In this document: positions 1 to 8,219 of the stretch, piece by piece | Layout: every line of letters begins with the position of its first letter | How positions within the stretch are numbered: position 1 is the stretch's first letter | Assembly: GCA_963731205.1 (NCBI GenBank) | Contig: CAVSUJ010000002.1 | Span: 558,001 to 622,000, forward strand | Source of the DNA: DATAZK01 sp963731205 | GTDB lineage: Bacteria; Actinomycetota; Actinomycetes; Frankiales; Frankiaceae | Reading direction: 5' to 3' | Length of the DNA: 64,000 bases | Translations under genes and position numbers: made by a program | Notes under the pieces: generated by a model | Databases searched by the model: none | What the model was told of the DNA's origin: nothing | Seen by the model: only the letters and a program-made list of their open reading frames with translations

Positions 1-252
1 GACGGTGGTCACGCCATGCGCCGCCGAGGTCTCGAGGATCGGGTCCCACAGCGCCTGCCCGTCGTAGTGGCTGTGGATGTCGACCCAGCCGGGCGTCACC
101 AGGAGCCCGCCGGCGTCAACCTCACGGCGACCGGCTCCCACGTCACGTCCGATGGCGACGATGCGGCCCTCTTGCACCGCGACATCCGCCACCTGCGGCG
201 CGGCTCCGGTCCCGTCGACGACCGTCCCTGCGCGAATCACGAGGTCGTGCAT
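1..252 (-). CDS. N-acyl-D-amino-acid deacylase-like amidohydrolase (N-terminal part)
   Basis: The reverse strand encodes the first 84 residues of a metal-dependent amidohydrolase and runs off the left edge. It begins MHDLVIRAGTVVDGTG, which is the N-terminal beta-sandwich of D-aminoacylase and dihydroorotase-like enzymes. The metal-binding motif GWVDIHSHYDGQ follows near residue 57; the HxH of this motif binds the catalytic metal in the family, which removes acyl groups from D-amino acids or opens cyclic amides. The start codon lies 13 bp after the stop of the upstream amidohydrolase, so the two are probably co-transcribed. The substrate cannot be read from this fragment. Confidence 0.8.
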   Translation of the reverse strand, partial: MHDLVIRAGTVVDGTGAAPQVADVAVQEGRIVAIGRDVGAGRREVDAGGLLVTPGWVDIHSHYDGQALWDPILETSAAHGVTTV

Positions 253-265
253 CAGGTTCCCCTCC

Positions 266-1705
266 TCATGCCCGGAGCTTCTCCACCGCCGCCTCGACGC
301 TAGTCCCCGCGAAGAAGGACGGATTCATGGAGGTCCACAAATCGACCGGATTGCGGAAGACGAAGTGCGCGAAGTCGTCCTCGGTGATCTGGCCGTGCTC
401 GACGAGTTCGTACGCCTCGGGCAGCACCTCGCGCATGTCCCGCACGTCCCAATGGCCGACGTCGGAGGCGAAGATTGCCGGCAGCGTGACCCCTCCCGGA
501 TTGAGGCTCTTCGAGAACGCGAGGACGTTCATGGAGTCGTCGGCCTCGCAGCCGAAGAAGTAGCGCTCGCTGAAGACGTCGATGATCTCCTGCTTGCTCG
601 CGAACCCCGACTCCCCGAACATGTCGATGTCGCCCGCCAGCTCATCGGGATCCGACAGCATCGCGAGGTCGCCGAAGAGTTGGTCGCGGCGCTCGGCCGA
701 CTTTCCCCTGGCGTGACGGGCGAACAGCTCGTCGAGCAACGCCTTGTCGAGCTTGGCCGGATCGTTGTGCTGGATCGCCGCGAGGTTGCGCTTTTCCCAG
801 TGGCCGAGCAGGTTTCCGAGTAGTTCGGTGGCCCAGGCGACGCCGCCCTCCTGGAAGGCGAACGTGAGATCGGGGAAGCGTTGGGGGACGCCGCCGAAGA
901 TGAGCGAACGGGCGATCGCCTCGTCGGCCGTGGCGAAGTTGCCGACCTGGTTGTAGGAGTTGTTGGTCGTCGACATGCGACTGCCCCAGCCCTGCGCTCC
1001 GGCATGGAAGGTGGGCGAGACGCCGAGTTCGACGCAGCGGCGCCAGACCGGGTCGTAGTCGTAGATCGAGTCGTGCGCGAGGGTGTCGACCCACTTGGCC
1101 CCGCCCGGCGTTTGCGGGCCGCCGAGCGGACGGGGCACGGCGCCGCTCATCATGACCGCCTTCAGCCCGAGCTCGCCGACCGCGTAATCGAGCTCGGCGA
1201 TGGCTTCGTCGGGGGTGAAGGTGGGGATGGCGGCGACCGGCTCGAGGCGATCCCGATAGCCCGCGTACGCCTCGGCGTAGTAGCGGTTCAATCCGCGGGC
1301 CAGAGCGCGCCGGAGCTCATCGTTCGGCAGCGCCGTGACCGTCAGGCCATAGGTCGGATACAGCACCGCGAAGTCGATGCCGAACTCGTCGAGCCGCTGA
1401 TACATGAGGTCGGGAAGCATGCCTGTGGCGCGGTCCAGCGTGTTCTCGGTCGGGATGCCCCAGACCGCGGTACTGAAGATGCCGTTGCGCCGGCGCTCCG
1501 CCGGATCAGGAAACGCGACCCGGCCGGCAGCCGAGTGGGTGATCCGATCGAACTGCGCCGCCATGTCCTTGCCGAAGTCCTCGGCGATGAAATCGCGCAC
1601 GACCGGGATGTATTCGATCAGGTGCCCGTCGCTGTCGATGACGGGGTGGTCGATCTTCGAGCGGATCTGCTGAACCTCGTCACTCGGCACGTAGTTCATG
1701 TGCAT
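266..1705 (-). CDS. Amidohydrolase, Amidohydro_2 family
   Basis: A 479-residue TIM-barrel metal hydrolase of the ACMSD/Amidohydro_2 type. An early D-x-H motif (VIDSDGHLIEY, around residue 22) marks the metal site, and a late ASDVGHWD segment carries the C-terminal acidic/His residues. Family members decarboxylate or hydrolyse aromatic and cyclic compounds; several large actinobacterial members remain uncharacterised. It sits just upstream of a D-aminoacylase-like gene on the same strand, suggesting a small catabolic operon. Two Met codons (1705 and 1699) are possible starts. A related enzyme is encoded at 43207-44478. Confidence 0.8.
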   Translation of the reverse strand: MHMNYVPSDEVQQIRSKIDHPVIDSDGHLIEYIPVVRDFIAEDFGKDMAAQFDRITHSAAGRVAFPDPAERRRNGIFSTAVWGIPTENTLDRATGMLPDLMYQRLDEFGIDFAVLYPTYGLTVTALPNDELRRALARGLNRYYAEAYAGYRDRLEPVAAIPTFTPDEAIAELDYAVGELGLKAVMMSGAVPRPLGGPQTPGGAKWVDTLAHDSIYDYDPVWRRCVELGVSPTFHAGAQGWGSRMSTTNNSYNQVGNFATADEAIARSLIFGGVPQRFPDLTFAFQEGGVAWATELLGNLLGHWEKRNLAAIQHNDPAKLDKALLDELFARHARGKSAERRDQLFGDLAMLSDPDELAGDIDMFGESGFASKQEIIDVFSERYFFGCEADDSMNVLAFSKSLNPGGVTLPAIFASDVGHWDVRDMREVLPEAYELVEHGQITEDDFAHFVFRNPVDLWTSMNPSFFAGTSVEAAVEKLRA

Positions 1706-1757
1706 GGGATATCAGACGAAGGATCCCGCCCGTGACGGTGGTGCGGCTACGTCACGC

Positions 1758-2465
1758 TCAGCTGGTGGCGTCCAGCGCGCCGGCGGGAGCCTTGATGCTC
1801 TGACGCTTGCCGTAGTCGGTGAAGGTCAGGGCACCGGCACCGTCCGTGCTCTTCGCCGAGCTCACGATCTTCAACGGAAGTGGCTTGCCGGTGGCGGCGA
1901 CGAACAACTGCGAGCCGTCGTTCTCACTCACGATGACAACCTTCTGGCTGCCGAGCTTGCCGGTGTCGACCTTGTCGTTGATTTTGGCGCCGTTGCTGGG
2001 CTGAGTCAGTGACTTGGATATCCCCGACAGCGTGAACGAGTCGAAGTCGGAATTGCCCGTCACCTTGACCCAGCGATTGGCGACCTTCGTCGCCACTGCT
2101 GAGGTCGCGCCCTGACTTTCGTAAAAGGCGGCCGATGCCTTGACGTAGGTGAGATTGCCGATCTCGATGACATTGACCGGGCTCCCCCCTAGCGTGAAGG
2201 TGCCGCTCGTGCCGTCGGACTGCAGCTGCGCGTCGATGGTCAGCTGCTTCTTCGTGGAAGAGTCGATGCCCTGGCCCGCGATGTGCACCGCGCCGGATGC
2301 GCCGAGCGCAGCGGCGGCGTCCTTCGCCACCTCAGGGCCGGTCTTCTTCGCCTCCCCGTTACCGGAGGAACTGCTGCCGCAGGCGGTGGCCAAAAGAGAG
2401 GCGGAGAGCAGAGCCGGCACCACTGTCAAACGAAACCGGAGCGACCGAGACATCGGTGATTTCAT
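1758..2465 (-). CDS. LppX/LprG-like lipoprotein
   Basis: A 235-residue exported lipoprotein. It has a basic N-terminus, a hydrophobic stretch and the lipobox LLATAC, with Cys near residue 29 followed by a Ser/Gly linker. The rest is beta-rich with alternating polar and hydrophobic residues (for example KKQLTIDAQLQSDGTSGTF and GNLTYVKASAAFYES), as in the LolA-fold LppX/LprA/LprG family that carries lipids across actinobacterial envelopes. Membership is judged by pattern only. A second ATG (2453) has a better distance from the purine-rich AGGGG and may be the true start. It is transcribed divergently from the next lipoprotein. Confidence 0.65.
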   Translation of the reverse strand: MKSPMSRSLRFRLTVVPALLSASLLATACGSSSSGNGEAKKTGPEVAKDAAAALGASGAVHIAGQGIDSSTKKQLTIDAQLQSDGTSGTFTLGGSPVNVIEIGNLTYVKASAAFYESQGATSAVATKVANRWVKVTGNSDFDSFTLSGISKSLTQPSNGAKINDKVDTGKLGSQKVVIVSENDGSQLFVAATGKPLPLKIVSSAKSTDGAGALTFTDYGKRQSIKAPAGALDATS

Positions 2466-2624
2466 CCCCTGAACATCGCCCGGAGGCGCGTTTGATAAAC
2501 GTCAGTCGCCGCAGCCTTCGGCTGTCTGACACGCCTTTTGAGGCTTCGCGGACAACCAATCCGAACTTTTGCGCGTCTAGTCCGGCAGGGCCGTGTTCTA
2601 CTGCTAGCCGAATAGGGAGTCGCT

Positions 2625-3746
2625 ATGCGCAAGGCGTCGGTGCTCGGGGTGGCGGGCATATCGGCCGCGATGCTCGTCGGCTGCGGTAGTGGAGCCGGCC
2701 ATCAGACGGCCCAGAACCTTTCGGCAGTCACCCCGACGCCCGCCGCGGCGACGACCCTGCCGCCCGCAGCAGGCGGGACCTACGGAACGTCCTCCAACGG
2801 GACGGTGACAACCGATCCGGGCATCCCGCCCGGCGGCGAGATATATGCAGAGTTGCCGACCGGACCGCTGACGTCGGTGAGCCGCCGCAGCGCGGGCCCG
2901 GTGTCGCTACGGATGTTCACCACCGCCTCGCATTCCGTCACCGCCTGCGATCCGTATACGTCCCAGTGCATTCCCGACTGGTGCCAACCGACCTCGCAGG
3001 TCGTGCTCGAGCTGTCGACCGAGGCCATTGCCGCGCGCGAGGTCACCGACAACATCGGCATCGGGCCCTCAAGTCACCTCTCCGTGCTCGACAGCGTCAC
3101 CGAAGGCACGTTCGAGGGCGACCCTGTACAGGTGGTCATCGCGAAAGCCGCGGGCGACGTCGACCATGTCGAGCTGGCCATCGGTTCGAGCAAGGACGTC
3201 ACGACGCCGGTGCAGGGACTGGTCGCGCTGGCACTCAGCGGCTCGTCGGCCACCGGGACGCTCACCGCGTACGACGCGGACGGAAAGAGCCTGCAGGAAT
3301 TGAAGATTCCGGCCGCGCGTACCCAATCTTCGAGCGAGTGTCAGCCGCAGCCCATCAAGCTCCCGAAGCCGGGAGTGCAGCCGGCCGATCGCCCGGCAGC
3401 CGTTGCGGCCGTCCGGGCTGCCTTCGACAACGCCTTCACTCACGCGCCGGCGGGCGGCGACATCTACCACGGGCTCGCGACGGTGCAGGACGGCGACCAA
3501 CTGCACAACGCAGTGGATCAGGTCCGCCAGAACTTCCCGACCGCCTTCGACACCATCACGGTGACGACCGGCGACATCGTCTTCACCGACCCGACCCATG
3601 CGGTCATCGAGTTCACCCCGACCTACAGCCAGGGCGCCGCGTACGGCAAGCAGAACGGGTCGGCTGTCCTGGCCGACGGCAAGTGGCTGGTGACGCAGTC
3701 CACGTACTGCGGTCTGCTCCGCTTCGGTGGGGCCACCTGCCCCTAG
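2625..3746 (+). CDS. Lipoprotein with Mtb12-like C-terminal domain
   Basis: A 373-residue lipoprotein (lipobox AAMLVGC, Cys around residue 22) preceded by AGGGAG 5 nt before the ATG. A low-complexity Ala/Thr/Pro linker and a beta-rich central region with paired cysteines (CDPYTSQCIPDWC) lead to a C-terminal domain from about residue 260. That domain resembles the NTF2-like fold of mycobacterial low-molecular-weight antigen Mtb12: helix AVRAAFDNAF, a GD segment, FTDPTHAVIEF, then GSAVLADGKWLVTQSTYC. The function of Mtb12 domains is unknown. The central region is not recognised. Confidence 0.7.
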   Translation: MRKASVLGVAGISAAMLVGCGSGAGHQTAQNLSAVTPTPAAATTLPPAAGGTYGTSSNGTVTTDPGIPPGGEIYAELPTGPLTSVSRRSAGPVSLRMFTTASHSVTACDPYTSQCIPDWCQPTSQVVLELSTEAIAAREVTDNIGIGPSSHLSVLDSVTEGTFEGDPVQVVIAKAAGDVDHVELAIGSSKDVTTPVQGLVALALSGSSATGTLTAYDADGKSLQELKIPAARTQSSSECQPQPIKLPKPGVQPADRPAAVAAVRAAFDNAFTHAPAGGDIYHGLATVQDGDQLHNAVDQVRQNFPTAFDTITVTTGDIVFTDPTHAVIEFTPTYSQGAAYGKQNGSAVLADGKWLVTQSTYCGLLRFGGATCP

Positions 3747-4154
3747 CAGCCTTTCGTTCAGTGACCAATCGCCGCCGGCGCCGACGCTGACCTCGTCCCG
3801 TGGCGAGCGGGATCGGTGCACGCGACGTCAGCTGCGTAGCCGAACGGGGGCACGCTCGCCCTTTCGCACGCCCACCGCGGCGTGTCCCAGGCAAAACGGC
3901 GAGAAAAGTTGGCGGGGGCAAGTACGGAGCACGGCGAAGCCGGCGGCCCCGACACGCACGCCAGCTACGGCGAAGCCGACGTGGGGGTCTGGGGGCTCGG
4001 GCCCCCAGGAAGACATCGCGGACACCCGGCGAAGCCGCGCTAGCGGCGAGCAGGCAAGGACGACCCGTGGGGGTCTGGGGGCTCGGGCCCCCAGGAAGAC
4101 ATCGCGGACACCCGGCGAAGCCGCGCTAGCGGCGAGCAGGCAAGGACGTCTCGG
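3747..4154. other. Intergenic region rich in structured repeats
   Basis: About 400 bp without a convincing gene between the Mtb12-like lipoprotein and tRNA-Ala. It contains an 82-bp direct repeat, listed separately, and several copies of the short motif CGGCGAAGCCG, near 3932, 3969, 4028 and 4114. Open frames here merely read through the repeats in low-complexity Arg/Gly/Pro and show no family resemblance. No promoter is clear. Confidence 0.6.
3981..4148. repeat. 82-bp direct repeat, two copies, with hairpins
   Basis: Copy 1 spans 3981-4062 and copy 2 spans 4067-4148, read as identical and separated by four bases (period 86 bp). Each copy contains a perfect hairpin: 8-bp stem CTGGGGGC / GCCCCCAG with tetraloop TCGG. 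Each also has a second hairpin, GCCGC-GCTA-GCGGC, and one CGGCGAAGCC motif. The array ends 6 bp before the 3' end of tRNA-Ala. Without a T-run after the stem it is not a canonical intrinsic terminator; a REP-like or termination role is possible. Confidence 0.85.
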
Positions 4155-4228
4155 TGGAGGTGAGGGGACTCGAACCCCTGGCCTCCTCCGTGCGAGGGAG
4201 GCGCTCTACCAGGCTGAGCTACACCCCC
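4155..4228 (-). tRNA. tRNA-Ala (anticodon CGC)
   Basis: The reverse strand folds as a 74-nt tRNA: acceptor GGGGGTG paired with CACCTCC (one G-U pair), D arm GCTC...GAGC, anticodon stem CCTCC/GGAGG around loop CTCGCAC giving anticodon CGC, and T arm with GTTCGAA. It reads GCG codons, frequent in GC-rich genes. The discriminator is A, and the following bases are CCG, so CCA is not encoded. Confidence 0.95.
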
Positions 4229-4291
4229 AGGAAAGCCTGACGAACGTACCACGAAGGACCTGGGGAGAGCCCAACCGTGCAGGTCAGACGA

Positions 4292-5197
4292 TCAGCTGGC
4301 CTGGGCGGCGGCGAGCTCCTCGGTCGGCGCGTCGGTGAGGTCGATGAGGGCGGGCTGCTCCATGGCGTTCAGGTCGATCTCCGCGGGCTCCTCTTCGTAC
4401 GCGACCTCTTCGTAGGTGACCTCCTCGTACGCCACCTCTTCGTACGCCACCTCGCCGCCGGCGTACTCGAGCTCCTCGTCGACGAATGGCACCTCGGTGG
4501 CTTCGTACGGCTCGGTCTCGGGCATCACCGGTGCCGCCGCCGCGCTCCAACCGTCGAGCTGGCTCGCCCGGTCTGAAGCTGACGCCTCGTCCCATGCCTG
4601 ACGCGCGATGCGGGCCCGCTTCTCGCGGGCGGCTTTGGCGGCCTTGGCGCGGGCGACGCTGCGGAGGTGGCGAACGTAGAGAATCAGCGCGATGTCGCAG
4701 ACGATGTTCAGCGCGATGATCAGCCCGCCACTGGCGATCGCAGCGATGAGGGTGCCGAGAGCAAGCGCGGCAAGGAGGACGAGCCGGCGGGCGCGACGGA
4801 CTCGAAGGGGCGGCTTCTTGCGACCGGAGCCCTCGGGTCCGGTGCCGAAGCTGGCGCGAACGGTGCTGCCGAGCCGTCCAGAACTCGGCGCGGCGGCAAC
4901 TCGGGCGCGGGGCGCGGGAGCCGCTGAAACACGTGCTTCCACTGGGGATTGCGCATCCTGCTCGGCCATGGCCTCCACCTCGATGGATAAATCAGCACGG
5001 GAGCGGCGCAGCAGCCGCCGACCGGTGGCGCGCTCGGAATGGCCCGCCCTGCCGGAACTTTTCTCAGCCGGGCCCTCGGCAACAACGGTGGTGCCGACAT
5101 TCCCGCGGTGCCAGTGCAAATCCCCACGGCGTACCCAGGTGGGTATGAGCACGAAAACCCAGACAGCCACGATGCCGCACCAGATGACTGCGCTCAT
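4292..5197 (-). CDS. sepX: Divisome membrane protein SepX/GlpR
   Basis: A 301-residue membrane protein starting with a transmembrane helix (SAVIWCGIVAVWVFVLIPTW) and then WVRRGDLHWH, the hallmark N-terminus of SepX/GlpR. A basic Ala/Pro-rich loop follows, then a hydrophobic hairpin at about residues 138-175 and a cytosolic basic helix. SepX supports septation in Streptomyces; GlpR is the membrane receptor of the gephyrin-like protein Glp in Corynebacterium. The gene lies in the galU-glp-rimJ neighbourhood, as in those genera. The ATG at 5197 is chosen because GGAGGG sits just upstream; a longer frame to 5245 lacks support. An acidic repeat fills the tail. Confidence 0.85.
   Translation of the reverse strand: MSAVIWCGIVAVWVFVLIPTWVRRGDLHWHRGNVGTTVVAEGPAEKSSGRAGHSERATGRRLLRRSRADLSIEVEAMAEQDAQSPVEARVSAAPAPRARVAAAPSSGRLGSTVRASFGTGPEGSGRKKPPLRVRRARRLVLLAALALGTLIAAIASGGLIIALNIVCDIALILYVRHLRSVARAKAAKAAREKRARIARQAWDEASASDRASQLDGWSAAAAPVMPETEPYEATEVPFVDEELEYAGGEVAYEEVAYEEVTYEEVAYEEEPAEIDLNAMEQPALIDLTDAPTEELAAAQAS
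4390..4449 (-). repeat. 15-bp tandem repeat inside sepX (EVAYE units)
   Basis: Four 15-bp units (4390-4404, 4405-4419, 4420-4434, 4435-4449) differ at only a few bases. They encode repeated E-V-A/T-Y-E pentapeptides in the acidic C-terminal tail of SepX. The unit number could vary between strains by replication slippage. Confidence 0.85.
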
Positions 5198-5297
5198 CGT
5201 CCCTCCGGGCGGCAAGAGTCCATCAGTTGACGGAGTCTGCTTCAAAAGCTAAGTCGCAGGTGGCGATATCAGTCGCACGCTGGGCGGCGTGTCGCGA

Positions 5298-5888
5298 TCA
5301 AGACTGCTGCTGGCGCACCCGATGCCACCTGCGCAACATGCCTTCTGGAACGTCCTCGACCGTCACGGCGTAGCCGATGTGGTCGCGATAGGCGCCGTCG
5401 ATAGCGAGATATCGCTGATGCAATCCTTCGTCGCGGAAGCCCAGCTTCTCCACAACCCTTTTACTGGCAACGTTTTCGGGCCTGATGTTCGCCTCGATGC
5501 GATGCAGCCGCGCGGGACCGAAGCAGTGGTCGACGACGAGCGCCAGGGCCGTCGGCATCACCCCGCGCCCGGCCACGGCCTGGTCCACCCAGTAGCCGAC
5601 GTAAGCACTGTTGAAAGCGCCGCGCACGACGTTGCCGACGGTCAACTGCCCGCAGAACCGGCCCTCGTAGGTGATCGCGAAAGGCAACGCGCTGCCCTCG
5701 CGGGCTTGCTTGCGAAGGCTGCGGAGCATGGCGGTGTAGATGCCGATGGACTGGCGATCGTTCCAGGAGAGGCGGGGATTGTCGAAGCCGGGAGGCGTCG
5801 CTTCCCAGCGCACCAGCCACTCCTCGTTACGCGTGCGGACCTCGACCCAGGACGCGCCGTCACGCAGCCGGAGCGGGCGTACGCCCAC
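5298..5888 (-). CDS. rimJ: RimJ-type GNAT N-acetyltransferase
   Basis: A 196-residue GNAT acetyltransferase that would transfer acetyl from acetyl-CoA to a protein N-terminus or other amine. It starts GVRPLRLRDGASWVEVRTRN and carries ITYEGRFCGQLTVGNV, then the pantetheine-binding region AVAGRGVMPTALALVVDHCF and RIEANIRPENVASKRVVEKL, all typical of RimJ/RimL. The GTG start at 5888 lacks a clear Shine-Dalgarno sequence and lies 38 bp after moaC-moaB. In mycobacteria and corynebacteria a rimJ homologue likewise separates glp and sepX/glpR. The true acceptor substrate is unknown. Confidence 0.85.
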   Translation of the reverse strand: MGVRPLRLRDGASWVEVRTRNEEWLVRWEATPPGFDNPRLSWNDRQSIGIYTAMLRSLRKQAREGSALPFAITYEGRFCGQLTVGNVVRGAFNSAYVGYWVDQAVAGRGVMPTALALVVDHCFGPARLHRIEANIRPENVASKRVVEKLGFRDEGLHQRYLAIDGAYRDHIGYAVTVEDVPEGMLRRWHRVRQQQS

Positions 5889-5926
5889 CGGCCCGTCGGC
5901 GAGTCTGGCCGGCCAGCCCGAAGCGC

Positions 5927-6973
5927 TCAGCCGTGGTCACCCCCGCCGCGCACTTGCGCAATCGCATGCCCGATCACCGGAGCCAGCACGGCAACCCCAT
6001 CTCGGACACCACCCGTGGACCCGGGCAGGTTCACGATGACACTGCCTCCAGCGATCCCGGCGACGGCGCGCGAGAGGATCGAGGTCGGCACCCGCTCACG
6101 ATCCGCGGCGCGCAGCATCTCGACGAGGCCCGGCGCCTCTCGCGTGATGACGCGAAGGGTGGCCTCGGGAGTCACGTCACGCGGCGAGAAACCGGTACCT
6201 CCAGTGGTGACGATGAGGTCGATGCCCGCGGCTACGGCGTCGCGCAAGGCATGGGCGACCTCATCGGCCTCATCCGGGACGACCGTCACCCCGTCGACGA
6301 GAAACCCAATGTCTGCAAGCAAAGACGCGAGCAGCGGCCCCGACGTGTCAGCGCGCACCCCGCCGTGCGAGCGGTCGGACACCGTGAAGACGCGAGCCAA
6401 CGCACCACTGGGCAAGCCGGGCGTGATTCCGGCGACGTGAGCGGCCGGCGTGGCGAGAGGCTCGGCATGACGGTGCTGTAGGGGAGCATCCCCGCGCTCC
6501 CAATTCCCTGACCGCCCACCGGATTTGCTCAGCACCCGCACATCGGTGAGCACCGCTCCCGGATCGACCGCCTTGACCATGTCGTGCAGCGTCAGACCGG
6601 CGATGGCGACGGATGTGAGCGCCTCCATCTCGACGCCGGTGCGCCCGGTCGTCTTCACCCGGGCCCTGATTTCCACGGCAGTGTCGGACAGTTCGAGGTC
6701 GACCTCGACGCCGGAGATGGGCAGCGGGTGACACAGCGGCACGAGGTCGGGCGTGCGCTTGGCCGCAAGGATTCCGGCGACCCGGGCGACCCCGAGCGCA
6801 TCACCCTTCGGTACGCCGTCGCCGCGCAGGAGGTCGATCACGGCCGGCGAGACCAGCAGGCGACCGGCGGCCACCGCGACCCGGGCGGTGACCTCCTTGT
6901 CGCCGACGTCGACCATCCGCGCGGCCCCGCGCTCGTCGACGTGGGTGAGCCGGCCGGACCTGCCCTCCGTCAC
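5927..6973 (-). CDS. Bifunctional molybdenum cofactor protein MoaC-MoaB
   Basis: A 348-residue fusion of two cofactor-synthesis domains. Residues about 1-165 are MoaC (KGDALGVARVAGILAAKRTP and LCHPLPI), which with MoaA makes cyclic pyranopterin monophosphate. After a roughly 30-residue linker comes a MoaB/MogA domain (TTGGTGFSPRDVTPEAT and LPGSTGGVRDGV), which adenylylates molybdopterin. The start is the GTG at 6973, forming GTGA with the glp stop, so translation is coupled. Such fusions are known in actinobacteria. With Glp (MoeA-like) adjacent, adenylylation and metal insertion are encoded together. Confidence 0.9.
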   Translation of the reverse strand: MTEGRSGRLTHVDERGAARMVDVGDKEVTARVAVAAGRLLVSPAVIDLLRGDGVPKGDALGVARVAGILAAKRTPDLVPLCHPLPISGVEVDLELSDTAVEIRARVKTTGRTGVEMEALTSVAIAGLTLHDMVKAVDPGAVLTDVRVLSKSGGRSGNWERGDAPLQHRHAEPLATPAAHVAGITPGLPSGALARVFTVSDRSHGGVRADTSGPLLASLLADIGFLVDGVTVVPDEADEVAHALRDAVAAGIDLIVTTGGTGFSPRDVTPEATLRVITREAPGLVEMLRAADRERVPTSILSRAVAGIAGGSVIVNLPGSTGGVRDGVAVLAPVIGHAIAQVRGGGDHG

Positions 6974-8197
6974 CGGCCCCTCCGCTCCAGCAGAAGCGCG
7001 AGCACCGAATCGCCGGACTCCACTCGGGTCTGATCCTCCGGAATCATCAGCAGCGCGTTGCATGCCGCCAGTGCCGCCATCTGGTGGGAACCCTGCTCGC
7101 CGGCCAGCCGCGCCGTCAACCGTCCGGTCGGATGCCGCTCGACGATCCCCCGCAGGAACGAGCGCCTGCCCTCCGGTGACGTCAGCAACTCCCCCGCCTG
7201 GGCCGTCACCTGGGGCCGGAGCAGGACGTCGGCACCGAGCATGCGACGAAGCGCAGGACGCACGAACACCTCGAAGGACACCATGGCGCTCACCGGATTG
7301 CCCGGCAGCGTGAGGATCGGAATCTGCTCGGCGCCGAGGGTTCCGAAACCCTGCGGCATCCCGGGCTGCATCGCGACCTTGTCGAACGCGACGGTCCCGA
7401 GCCGGGTCAGCACCTCCTTGACGACGTCGTACGCGCCGACGCTCACCCCGCCGGTCGTCAGCAGCAGATCCGCCCGGATCAAGTGGTCCTCGAGCGTCCC
7501 TAGCAGGAGCGCAGGGTCATCGCGCACGAGGCCCACTCGATACGCGATCCCGCCCGCTTCACGGACGGCGGCGGCCAGCATGTGGCTGTTGGAATCGGGC
7601 AACTGGCCCGGCCCCAACGGCTCGCCGACGTCGACCAGTTCGGTGCCGGTGGAGACGATCACGACGCGGGGACGCGGGCGGCACATCGCCGACGCCCGGC
7701 CGGATGCGGCGAGCAGACCGATCTGGGCCGCACCGAGATACGTACCCGCGGGAAGCACGAGAGCGCCGGCCGCCAGGTCCTCACCGGCATGACGGATGTG
7801 CTGACCCAGCCGGGGCGCCTGATTGATGACGACCGAGCGGGTGCCGCCGTCGGTCCATTCCAGCTGGACGATCGCGTCGGCCCCGGGCGGGACGGGCGCT
7901 CCGGTCATGATGCGTGCCGTGAATCCCGGCTGGATGCTGATCCCGGTATTGCTGCCCGCGGCGATGTCACCGACGACCGGAAGCGTGACGGGGGTGCCCG
8001 GCGTTGCCGACGCGACATCCGCCAGCCGCACGGCGTAGCCGTCCATCGCCGAGTTGTCGAAGCCCGGGCAGCGGGGTCGTCGCGATGACGTCTTCGCCCA
8101 GGGTGCAGCCGTGCGCGTCGACCAGCGGCAGCGGAAGCGGCGGCAGCGGACGCACCGCTCCCAGCACGTCGGCCAGATGCTGGTCGACCGATTTCAT
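6970..8197 (-). CDS. glp: Gephyrin-like molybdotransferase Glp (MoeA family), one frameshift
   Basis: MoeA/gephyrin-family protein that inserts molybdate into adenylylated molybdopterin; its actinobacterial form Glp also binds FtsZ and the membrane receptor GlpR. The N-terminal part (MKSVDQHLADVLGAV through ATTPLPG) is read from 8197, with GAGGGG 6 nt before its ATG. The rest (DNSAMDGYAVR onward) is in another frame. Deleting one base in the CCCGGGC run near 8070 joins them as PLPGFDNSAMDGYAV and yields exactly 408 residues. The molybdopterin-binding domain (TTGGVSVGAYD, LPGNPVSAM) and C-terminal domain are intact. It lies 22 bp after galU. Sequencing error seems likelier than inactivation. 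Confidence 0.85.
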
Positions 8198-8219
8198 GAC
8201 GGGCCCCTCACGACTGGTC

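Noticed and set aside
3981..4062. Intrinsic transcription terminator
   Set aside because: The GC stem is perfect but no T-run follows it on either strand.
3981..4148. Possible CRISPR array
   Set aside because: Only two 82-bp copies separated by 4 bp; no spacers and no cas genes.
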